A stretch of 64,000 nt of DNA, from contig CAYMLO010000039.1 of the NCBI GenBank assembly GCA_964390905.1, positions 3,566 to 67,565 of the forward strand, in the 5' to 3' direction. Origin of the DNA: JAFGLZ01 sp964390905. GTDB lineage: Bacteria; Planctomycetota; Phycisphaerae; UBA1845; JAFGLZ01. Within the stretch, counting starts at the first letter, position 1; each line of letters starts with the position of its first letter. The position numbers were made by a program, and so were the translations under genes. The notes under the pieces are model-generated. The model was not told the DNA's origin and searched no databases. It saw only the letters and a program-made list of their open reading frames with translations. Shown in pieces: positions 45,593 to 53,230 of the stretch.

Positions 45593-46909
45593 CTACTTCT
45601 TACCACCGAGATGCTTGTCAGCGAAGTCCATATACCGCTGCCAGTCGTACACCGTCAGGTCATGCCGGCCGGTGCGAATGTGATATCCGATCGTGCCGTG
45701 CGCGGGCTTTTTTACGTCTGGCATTCGCTCGGCGGGCAGTCCGTCGGCCCCGAGGAGTCGGTAGACGGGATCGGCATGCTTGGCCGCCAGAAACTCGCCG
45801 CGCGGATCGGCCCAGCGGTCTTGCTCGGCGCTCGCCACGTACACCGGCCGCGGCGCGATCAGCGTGATCAGCATGTGCTGGTCAACCGGCAAGGTCTCCT
45901 CGCGCTCGTTGTACTTCTTGAAGTTGCCACAGAACCAGTGAGGGAAGACGGTGTTGATCCGCCCAACCGTCTCGCCGAAGGCCCGCCGGCTCAGCGCCGC
46001 CCCGCCGCATCCTGAGTCGTTCGAGATGACGATGGCGAAGCGCTCGTCACGCGCGCCGGCCCACAGGGCGGTCTTTCCGAGCCGCGAGTGTCCCAGGACG
46101 ATGACGCGTTTCTCGTCGACGTCGGGGTCCCTTTCGAAATAGTCCATCGCCCGGCTCAGGCCCCACGCCCACGCCCCGATCGATCCCCACGCATCGGGCG
46201 GACGGTCGCCTGTGCGGGGGCCGTCGAACGCGCCGTGCACGCCGTTCTTGAAGCCGTCGTGGAAGTCCGGATCGATGTCGCCGTAGTAGATCGTCGCCAG
46301 CCCGTAGCCCCGGGACAGAATCTTCTCGACGGGAAACCGCGACTTGGCGACCCCGCGTGCTTCTTCCGTCGCCCGGTTGTTCACCGCCCCTTTGCGCCCC
46401 CTGCGCATCCAGCTTGTCGACAGTTTGATCCCGGGATCCGGATGGATCGAATGGTTCCCCTGGAAGTTCAGAAGGACGAACAGCGGCACCGGCTTCTTGC
46501 CGCGATTGGGCAGGTACATCAGGATGTCCATGCCAGGCCCATTCGCCTTGCCGGTGAAGTTCACCGTCACCTGCTTCCGCATCGCGTTTCCGTTGAGGGC
46601 CTTCGGCTCGAGATCGAACCGCTTGAAGGTCATGCCCTTGGGCCTTCCGGGGGCGCGGCCATAGACGTGTTTTCGGAACAGCTCGAGGATCTCCGGGCGC
46701 CGCTTCGTCCGCCATGTTTTGGCGTCGGTGACCTTGCTGCCGTCCTGCATCTTCAGGGGGTCCGGCAGGACGTAGGACGGTACCTTCGATTCGTCGTAGT
46801 TCGGTTTCCACTGAGCCGCAGAAGTCGTGTTCGTTGACATTGCCACAATTGCCCCTAATGCAGCTGCCAATCCTTGCAGCGCCCTCGTCGTCTCAACCGA
46901 GATAGGCAT
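45593..46909 (-). CDS. Exported CE15-type glucuronoyl esterase-like protein
   Basis: 438 residues with an N-terminal signal-like stretch (LQGLAAALGAIVAMSTNTTSAA). Alpha/beta hydrolase of the 4-O-methylglucuronoyl methylesterase family: the hallmark GHSRLGKTALWAGA carries nucleophile Ser275, SNDSGCGGAAL follows where CE15 has its serine-proximal loop, and His416 in TGRHDLTVYDW is the catalytic histidine. The family cleaves esters between glucuronic acid on xylan and lignin alcohols or methanol. The adjacent GH67-like and GH106-like genes fit a uronate-rich substrate. It is 59 bases downstream of the GH106-like gene and 44 upstream of the membrane-protein gene. Confidence 0.85.
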   Translation of the reverse strand: MPISVETTRALQGLAAALGAIVAMSTNTTSAAQWKPNYDESKVPSYVLPDPLKMQDGSKVTDAKTWRTKRRPEILELFRKHVYGRAPGRPKGMTFKRFDLEPKALNGNAMRKQVTVNFTGKANGPGMDILMYLPNRGKKPVPLFVLLNFQGNHSIHPDPGIKLSTSWMRRGRKGAVNNRATEEARGVAKSRFPVEKILSRGYGLATIYYGDIDPDFHDGFKNGVHGAFDGPRTGDRPPDAWGSIGAWAWGLSRAMDYFERDPDVDEKRVIVLGHSRLGKTALWAGARDERFAIVISNDSGCGGAALSRRAFGETVGRINTVFPHWFCGNFKKYNEREETLPVDQHMLITLIAPRPVYVASAEQDRWADPRGEFLAAKHADPVYRLLGADGLPAERMPDVKKPAHGTIGYHIRTGRHDLTVYDWQRYMDFADKHLGGKK

Positions 46910-46968
46910 GGTCGAACTCCTTGAATCCGCGAACGGCTTGTTTGCGCCGCCCTCTCATCACTCGCACG

Positions 46969-49900
46969 TCAGGAGCCGTCTCTCCTGACCGGCACGACGA
47001 CTCGCTTCAGGGCCTGGATCATCACCGGGCCGAGCAGCCCTGAATTCGGAAGCGGCCCATAGCCGATGAGCTTCTGCGCGTGAGCGCCTCTCCCCTTGAC
47101 CTCTCCTCCAAAACGCCGCCGCAGGTGTTCGGGGACCGGGGGCAGCTCCTTAAGTCCCGACACGCGATTGATGAGGGTGTTGGTGACGTCTACGACCAAG
47201 GCATTGGCCCCCGCCCTGGCCACGCCGGTAACGTCAAGGTATTGTCCTGGCATCCAGCGGATGCCCACGCGTTTGCCGTTCAGTTCTACGTCGGCGATAT
47301 TGCCCACGTCGCCCAGATCGAGCTGTAGCTGGAGGTCGTCGGCGATGTAGGATGCGGGCAGGTCGAAGGTGATCTCATAGCGTCCTGTGCCGCTGAAATG
47401 CTTGGTCCGCGGATCGGCCGTCCAGGACATCAGCCGGGAGAGCGTGCTAGCCGTTCGAGGGAAACCCGTCCCCTCCAATACGAGCTGCCAATCGCCCGTG
47501 ACGCGATAGGGCGCGGGGATATCGTCCACGTTCGTACGCACCATCGCCTTGTCGTCGGGCGTGATAGTGTGCACGCCGTTCTGGCAGGCAATGGCCTCAA
47601 CGCAATCGTCGTCGACGCGAAGCACCTTGTGAAACGTGCTGTGGGCCGCGTGTCGCCTGGCGGGCCCATCGCCGAAGACGATCACCGTCGATTCATAGGG
47701 CGCCAGACGCAACGGGACCCTCGTGACGTCGCCCCTTTCCTCGTACTCCCACAATGGCGCAACCTGCCCGTTGTAGGGATTCCATTCTGTGGGCGGCTTG
47801 CCGACAACGCGGAAGGTCACGGGCATGTCGACGGGCCGATCCTGGATGTTGGTCACGAAGTAGATCTCTCCATCGGGCAGGCATCTGTGGACAAAAGCCA
47901 GGCCGTCGTTCTCTCGGATGCCTTCTCGAACGAAGTCGATGCCGAAATCGGGTGTCACATGGCGGCGCAGGACGTTGAGGAACGGGTCGAGGACACTGCT
48001 GTGCCACTCCAGCACGTCCGACCGGTCGATCACGTAGCGGATGTGATAGCTCTTGCCCTTGCCGTAGTCGCGGGGCGCGGTGGGGTTGCGGCGCCAGACG
48101 GGCGTGTCAAACATCTCGCGGGCGATGGCGCGAACGGCCTCGTCTTTCCGCTGCCAGTCGTCCAATCCGACGGAGCACGCCGGCACGCGCTCGAGTGCGA
48201 TCGCCACGCCGCCACCGCGTACGTATTGGCGAACACGCTCGAGGCTTTCCAACGGCATCGCTTGAATGCTCGGCAGGAGCAGGATCCTGTACGCCAGGTC
48301 CCGAACGCGCAGGACGCCGCCGTCCAGGCGGGCACGGTTCTGCAGCACGTCGTCGTTGACCAGATCGAAGTCATACCCGTTGGCAACCAACAGCCTGCCC
48401 AACGAACCCCAATCGAAGCCTCGCGTCCACTTGCGGGCGTTGCGGACGTCCAGCGTCCACTGGTTTGCCAAGGGCGAGTACACGGCGACGTCGGCGCTGA
48501 AACGGCCCTGGCGAAGCAGGTGGCAGCAGCGCGCCACGTAGTCGCTCAGCAGCCGGTAATTCTCCCACCATACGTTCGGGTGACTGATCACGATCTCGGC
48601 CCCGAACCGCCGCGACGGGGCGATGTCCCGTTCCGGCGAGCAGGTGTAGCCGTGGTTGTAGAACTTGTTGGCGCCCGTTCGCAGGAAGACGTCGCTGGCG
48701 ATCTTCAGCTCCTCCAGCGTAGCGCGATACGGTTTCCAGTGCAGGTAGGTGTAGGCCTCGACCGTCACCGTGTTCCGGCCGTACAGGTGGGCGCCGGACG
48801 AGACGTACTTCTTCGGCCCGATCCGCGTGTCGAACCAGGGCACGGCGTCCTTCTCGCCGGCGGTGATCTCCATTTCAGGCAGGTGCGTCATGCCGGCGGA
48901 TTGGAGGATGTCCGTGGTGAATCCGTAGGGCTGGATCCGGCCCTGGACGCCGTTCGCCTCGCACCAGTCCAGAAACGTCGCGAAGAACGCGCCCAGGCCG
49001 ACGGTGTGCAGAAACTCGTTGACGTCATACCGGATCTTGGGCGAGATCTCACCGACGTCCCACCAGATCCCGGGCAGGTATCGCGCCAGGTCGTAGCCCT
49101 TCTGCGTCCTGAACCGGTCGATCAAGTCGCCGCTCCAGTAGATCCCGTTGTGGATCAGGGCGACCTCGAAGCTGTCGCAGAAGAACGAGTCGACCGTCTT
49201 GCCGAACTCCTCGCCGAACGCCTCGCGGAATCTGCCCCCGAGGTACTCGCAGTACCGTTGCATCGCCGCCTTGTTGAAGTGATCGACGGCGCAGCCCTGC
49301 CCGGTGTACTGAAGCCAGAAGGCCATCAGTTGCCACTGACCTTCGGGGACGTCCCAGTCCAGGCGACGTCCTTCGACCTTCGGCGTCAGATCAACGAGTG
49401 ACGATTCTTCCAGGCGCCCGTCAGCGATCTTGCCGGCCACGACCGCCACGAGCCGGTCTTGGGCCGTGATATCCCTCGCAGGAGCTTGCCCAGTGTGGGG
49501 TACGTCTCCCACCTGTGTCGGCAGCGGACCCGAGAACCGTTGTCCCCCCGCCAGCACGACGGCCGTCGGAACCATGTTCTGACTGCGGTCTTCGGGCGGC
49601 ACCCAGTCGCCGCCGATCACCCAGCCCGGGCCTCCGAAGTTCAGGGAGAACGCCATGCCCCGCTTCTTGGCCTCTCGAATCGCGTGGACGACCAGATCGA
49701 AGTACGCCTCGGAGAGGTAGGGAACGTTCCCCTTCTCGTAGACTTCCTGCATCGTGATCTGCTCGACGCCGCCGATGCCCTGCTCATGCATCTGCTGCAG
49801 TTGCCAGGTCAGATCATCCTTGGTGATCGCGTTGCCCATCCACCACCAGCGCGTGTGCGGCCGGCAGGAGGCGGGGGGGTCGGCGAACGACTTTCGCATC

Positions 49901-50007
49901 TCCTCGCGAGAGACTTGGCCGTGCGCCGCTCCCGGCGTCAACACCGCGCCCAGCCAGACCGCCATGCCGAGGGCGCCGACGACTTGCAGGACTTGATGGT
50001 GCTCCAT
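46969..50007 (-). CDS. Secreted GH106-like alpha-L-rhamnosidase
   Basis: Start ATG 50007 has AAGGAG five bases upstream; the open frame continues above but without signal-like sequence. 1012 residues with a signal peptide (VVGALGMAVWLGAVLTPGAAHGQ). The N-terminal barrel starts with the GH106 pattern RPHTRWWWMGNAITKDDL and HEQGIGGVEQI, then SLNFGGPGW. FFCDSFEVAL and TVEAYTYLHW contain the Glu residues I would test as catalytic. The C-terminal part has a galactose-binding-type sandwich (ELNGKRVGIRWMPGQYLDVT). Inverting cleavage of alpha-L-rhamnose from pectic or other polysaccharides is the family activity. The upstream GH67-like gene ends only 14 bases away, so they are cotranscribed. Confidence 0.8.
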   Translation of the reverse strand: MEHHQVLQVVGALGMAVWLGAVLTPGAAHGQVSREEMRKSFADPPASCRPHTRWWWMGNAITKDDLTWQLQQMHEQGIGGVEQITMQEVYEKGNVPYLSEAYFDLVVHAIREAKKRGMAFSLNFGGPGWVIGGDWVPPEDRSQNMVPTAVVLAGGQRFSGPLPTQVGDVPHTGQAPARDITAQDRLVAVVAGKIADGRLEESSLVDLTPKVEGRRLDWDVPEGQWQLMAFWLQYTGQGCAVDHFNKAAMQRYCEYLGGRFREAFGEEFGKTVDSFFCDSFEVALIHNGIYWSGDLIDRFRTQKGYDLARYLPGIWWDVGEISPKIRYDVNEFLHTVGLGAFFATFLDWCEANGVQGRIQPYGFTTDILQSAGMTHLPEMEITAGEKDAVPWFDTRIGPKKYVSSGAHLYGRNTVTVEAYTYLHWKPYRATLEELKIASDVFLRTGANKFYNHGYTCSPERDIAPSRRFGAEIVISHPNVWWENYRLLSDYVARCCHLLRQGRFSADVAVYSPLANQWTLDVRNARKWTRGFDWGSLGRLLVANGYDFDLVNDDVLQNRARLDGGVLRVRDLAYRILLLPSIQAMPLESLERVRQYVRGGGVAIALERVPACSVGLDDWQRKDEAVRAIAREMFDTPVWRRNPTAPRDYGKGKSYHIRYVIDRSDVLEWHSSVLDPFLNVLRRHVTPDFGIDFVREGIRENDGLAFVHRCLPDGEIYFVTNIQDRPVDMPVTFRVVGKPPTEWNPYNGQVAPLWEYEERGDVTRVPLRLAPYESTVIVFGDGPARRHAAHSTFHKVLRVDDDCVEAIACQNGVHTITPDDKAMVRTNVDDIPAPYRVTGDWQLVLEGTGFPRTASTLSRLMSWTADPRTKHFSGTGRYEITFDLPASYIADDLQLQLDLGDVGNIADVELNGKRVGIRWMPGQYLDVTGVARAGANALVVDVTNTLINRVSGLKELPPVPEHLRRRFGGEVKGRGAHAQKLIGYGPLPNSGLLGPVMIQALKRVVVPVRRDGS

Positions 50008-50021
50008 CGTCGCTCCTTGCG

Positions 50022-52448
50022 CTACTTCCACGGCAGGCGCAGGCCCAACGCCTCGGGCCCCTCGTTGATGAAGTACAGGTTGAACTTGACCCAATGCGCG
50101 CCGCCGGGCACGTCGTAGAGGTAGATCTTCGCCGTGTAATCGTTCTCTGCGGACGGTTGCTCGAGGATGAACGGATGCATCGGCTCGGATTCGATGTCTT
50201 CCACGATCACCGTGCCTGCCTTCTGTGGCAGGGGTGTCGAGAACGTGTGGTTCTGGAAGTAGATCGGATCCCAGCGGAGATGCTCCGTCTCCAGGTGGTC
50301 ACCGCGCACCGACAGGATGTCCCTGCCATCGACCCGGCCCTCCCAGTAGAGGATCTTGGTCGCTTTGTCACCGTGCGTGCGAAGGACTTCCCTGTATCTG
50401 GACTGCTGCTGTGCGACGGTCCGTTCGATCTGGTCCCGACTCGGCGCACGGGCCAACGCCTTTCTCGCCCCCTCCGGGTCTTCGAGCGTCTGACGAACGT
50501 TCTTGATGAGCTCATCGACGCCGAACAGGTGGTAGTCGAAGCCCGGCGCATCGACGAACGCCTTGCGCGTCGTCGTCAGCTCCTCGAAGAGGCGGCCGAG
50601 CGCACGCAGATTCTCGTCGGTCGGATCCTCTGAGTATTGGAAGTACGCCAGGAATGTCTTGGTGTAGAAGTGGTTCGCCTGGATCAGCAAGCGTGTCAGC
50701 TTCAGTGAGTCCGCGACCTTCGCTGCGAATCCCTTGTCCGGCACGCGCGTCTTGACGGCTGCGTATTTCCGTTCCATCGTCTTGGCGACGTCCAGTCCGT
50801 GGTCCAGGTACGTCAGCGTCTCGGGGATCCACGGTTTGCACCGCAGGTAGATCTCCCGCAGGAATTCGAGGTGTTCCTTCCCGCCGTCGATGCTGGGATA
50901 GCCCTCCGCGACGAAGTTGCCGACCCGAATGTGCGGCAGGGAGCTAAACGCGCCGTACGCGACCGGTTCGATGTATAGGCCGTACTTGTACGCGGACGGC
51001 GAGAGCAGACAGATGTCGGCCATCGCCTCGGCGAGGGAACGGCCGAAGTAGATCGCGCAATAGTCTGCCGCGATGTCTCTCGGTTTGTCTTGGTGGTCCC
51101 ACGTCAGCCGCGACACCGTGTATGCCGTGAGGCTTCGCGTGTCCCAACCCTCCTTGGCGGGCATGTCGAGGCTCGCGCCCTTCAGATTGCTCTTTCCCGC
51201 ACGGAGCATGGACGTCAGCCCGGCCTGGAAGTACGTCCCCGGATACGTCGGGAAGACATTCGCCCCGCCGTGGTAGTCCATCGTCTCACAGACGACCATC
51301 ATGTTGTGCGGCGTCTGGTTCAGCGTCGGGTTGTAGGGCTGGTACCACCACCGATCGTTCTGCGTGAAGCTGGGGATGAGGTACAGGTTTCGCGTCGGCA
51401 CGTCGTCGGTGAAGACGCTTCGGTAGACCTCGGGTTGCGACTGCTGTTCGTGGGCGTTCGTGATCCACGTTCGGTGGAGCAGATCCTTGTCGAACTCGCC
51501 CACAACGACGTCCCACACCGCCTTGACGAAGGCTCGATACCGCTTGGCCAGGGACCAGTCGCACCCCTCTCCGTCGTGCATGACGTCAAACGTCTGGTAG
51601 TTGCCCCAGTAGTTCTGCTCCTCGCCGGTGAAGGTCGCCACGCCGTCGAGTTCGGGCATCGCCTGAAGGAGCCGCCTGAACTTCGCTCGCACCGCGTCCC
51701 ACAGGCGGGGGTCCGAGGGCGAAAGCGTGGCGCCGAACTCTGCAAGCAGCGACGGGTGATAGGTGAACTCCGTGCCGAACGGCATGAACTTCATATGGAG
51801 CGCATGTGCGTATTCCGCCAGCTCCCGGGCCTGGGCCCGAGCTTTCCGGTTCTCCGTGCGCTCCGGCTCAGCGTCCCACGGCACGAGTCTAAGGGGGGTT
51901 TCGCCGAAGACGAGGTTCAGTCGATAACGCAGGGCCCGTCGAATGTCCGCACGGCTCCTGACCGGGATGCGTGTGTAGCGCGTCTCGAGATCCGGCTGAT
52001 GTTTGACCTGGTCCGTCGGCACGCGCTTCAGCACGCGGATCCTGTCCCAGATCCAGTAGAGCCCGTACACGTCGCCGATCAGGGATCCGCCTGCTACCAC
52101 GACGATCGTCCTGTTGCCGTCGGCCACGGGGACGATCTCGTAGCCCTGGGGATGCTCGACGCCGACCAGCTCGAGGGCGCCGCGACGCCGCAAGTCGGCT
52201 GTGATGCGGTTCCTGCTTGCATCGCCGACAACGATCGCATTCGCCGACGGCGTTCGCTCGTCGGTGACCGTCTTGAGGATCAGGCCGTTCTCCCGCCCCG
52301 TCTCGATCAGATCCGAAAGGCAGACGCTAATCGCCTCATCCTTCAGGCTTGCGGGGGAGACAGCGACGCGCCAGTCGGTCTGAGCATGGGAGATATCGGC
52401 GTGGCATACGCTTGACAAGGCTATCCATCCCAACACGCGGGTGTTCAT
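50022..52448 (-). CDS. Secreted GH67-like (alpha-glucuronidase-related) protein
   Basis: I start it at ATG 52448, since a signal-like stretch follows (VLGWIALSSVCHADISHAQ). A GTG at 52496 would overlap the stop of the decayed fragment upstream (GTGA) but adds 16 acidic residues that do not suit a leader. 808 residues. The N-terminal domain carries ANAIVVGDASRN and GYEIVPVADGN...IVVVAGGSLIGDVYGLYWIWD, the non-catalytic domain of GH67/GH20/GH84 families. A barrel follows (MPFGTEFTYHPSL, GVATFTGEEQNYWGNYQT), then helical and sandwich parts. It resembles alpha-glucuronidases but is distant, so the substrate is uncertain. It heads the operon with the GH106-like and CE15-like genes. Confidence 0.72.
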   Translation of the reverse strand: MNTRVLGWIALSSVCHADISHAQTDWRVAVSPASLKDEAISVCLSDLIETGRENGLILKTVTDERTPSANAIVVGDASRNRITADLRRRGALELVGVEHPQGYEIVPVADGNRTIVVVAGGSLIGDVYGLYWIWDRIRVLKRVPTDQVKHQPDLETRYTRIPVRSRADIRRALRYRLNLVFGETPLRLVPWDAEPERTENRKARAQARELAEYAHALHMKFMPFGTEFTYHPSLLAEFGATLSPSDPRLWDAVRAKFRRLLQAMPELDGVATFTGEEQNYWGNYQTFDVMHDGEGCDWSLAKRYRAFVKAVWDVVVGEFDKDLLHRTWITNAHEQQSQPEVYRSVFTDDVPTRNLYLIPSFTQNDRWWYQPYNPTLNQTPHNMMVVCETMDYHGGANVFPTYPGTYFQAGLTSMLRAGKSNLKGASLDMPAKEGWDTRSLTAYTVSRLTWDHQDKPRDIAADYCAIYFGRSLAEAMADICLLSPSAYKYGLYIEPVAYGAFSSLPHIRVGNFVAEGYPSIDGGKEHLEFLREIYLRCKPWIPETLTYLDHGLDVAKTMERKYAAVKTRVPDKGFAAKVADSLKLTRLLIQANHFYTKTFLAYFQYSEDPTDENLRALGRLFEELTTTRKAFVDAPGFDYHLFGVDELIKNVRQTLEDPEGARKALARAPSRDQIERTVAQQQSRYREVLRTHGDKATKILYWEGRVDGRDILSVRGDHLETEHLRWDPIYFQNHTFSTPLPQKAGTVIVEDIESEPMHPFILEQPSAENDYTAKIYLYDVPGGAHWVKFNLYFINEGPEALGLRLPWK

Positions 52449-52492
52449 GTCCGGCCAGTCCCTCCCAGCGTCCTCCTCGTCGTCGCCTCCGC

Positions 52493-52793
52493 TCACCGAC
52501 CGGTCCGCGGCGCCTGTGGCCGGTGCGGATAGATCCGGAGCCGCGCTGGCGCTATCCCTTTCACCTCAAACAGGCGGTACGGCCACTCGGGCACGATCTT
52601 GATGCTGCCTTTGACGTCCTCTGGGACTCGCCACGAGTACTCACAGAAGCTGCCTCAGCCATACTCGAACGCGCCGCTCTGAAGGACGTTCCCGCGCATG
52701 TCGACGATCTTGAACCGCGGCGCCGGGGATTCGCGGCGCTTCAGAGCTCGCAGGGTCGCAACCTGTCGACCTGCGGGAATGGGACATCGAGTA
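52493..52793 (-). pseudogene. C-terminal remnant of a beta-sandwich protein with an in-frame TGA
   Basis: On the minus strand this frame reads LRALKRRESPAPRFKIVD, MRGNVLQSGAFEYG, then TGA (52655-52657), then GSFCEYSWRVPEDVKGSIKI and VPEWPYRLFEVKG, ending at TGA 52493-52495. Both sides of the internal stop are clearly one protein domain with Phe/Tyr/Trp strand spacing. The frame closes again upstream at about 52837 and there is no start codon or ribosome site. It is therefore a decayed 3' end of an exported-type protein, next to the GH67-like gene. Selenocysteine at the TGA cannot be excluded by sequence alone but is unlikely given the missing 5' end. Confidence 0.6.
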
Positions 52794-52822
52794 TACGTGG
52801 CGTGCGTGCTTTGGGGAAGGAG

Positions 52823-52891
52823 GGCAGACGGCCATCAAGTCGCACCAAACAGGCAGACGGCCATCAAGTCGCACCAAACAGGCAGACGGCC
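52823..52891. repeat. 29-bp tandem direct repeat, 2.4 copies
   Basis: Two perfect units (52823-52851 and 52852-52880) start GGCAGACGGCCATCAAGTCG, and a partial third unit of 11 bases follows. The units touch with no spacers, so it is not a CRISPR array despite the similar unit length. It is probably slippage or a small minisatellite in intergenic DNA. Confidence 0.9.
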
Positions 52892-53230
52892 CCGCCGCGA
52901 TGCGGGCCGCCGCGCTCGCCTGCGGCTCAATACACCAGCCGACGGAAGCCCCTGATCGTGTGGAATGAGAAGAGGTTCCCGTCGTGGGCGCTCTGGGCCC
53001 CTTCATCGGCGGAGCGGCTGAGCAGGTGCGGGTGTCCGCCCCCGCCTGGACTGTCACGTACGCCCGGTCGCCGATGCGCCTGTCAACAAGACCGCACGTC
53101 AGGAATGTTGGTGTTTCCCCTTCCGTACGCCGTCATGGTTTTGGTACACTCCGGTTTTGCGTACGACATAAATGCAGGGACATGTCGCCTGGGCACGTCA
53201 CGCCGCAGCCGTGGGGATAGGAGGCGAGTC

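Larger units (their letters stand above)
52449..53230. other. 782-base intergenic stretch with a decayed gene fragment and a tandem repeat
   Basis: The part nearest 52493-52793 is a coding remnant on the minus strand; 52823-52891 is a 29-bp tandem repeat. The rest, about 52892-53219, shows no protein-like frame on either strand. It should contain the promoter of the tandem beta-helix genes, but I cannot identify it with confidence. Confidence 0.5.

Noticed and set aside
47398..49401. A 667-codon plus-strand open frame opposite the GH106-like gene
   Set aside because: No start site, signal peptide or known motif; the minus-strand product is clearly GH106-like.
52655..52657. Selenocysteine codon in the decayed fragment
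   Set aside because: The frame has no start and closes again upstream, and no SECIS-like stem was evident, so decay is simpler.
52823..52891. Possible CRISPR array, because the unit is 29 bp
   Set aside because: The units are contiguous with no spacers, there are only 2.4 copies, and no cas genes are present.
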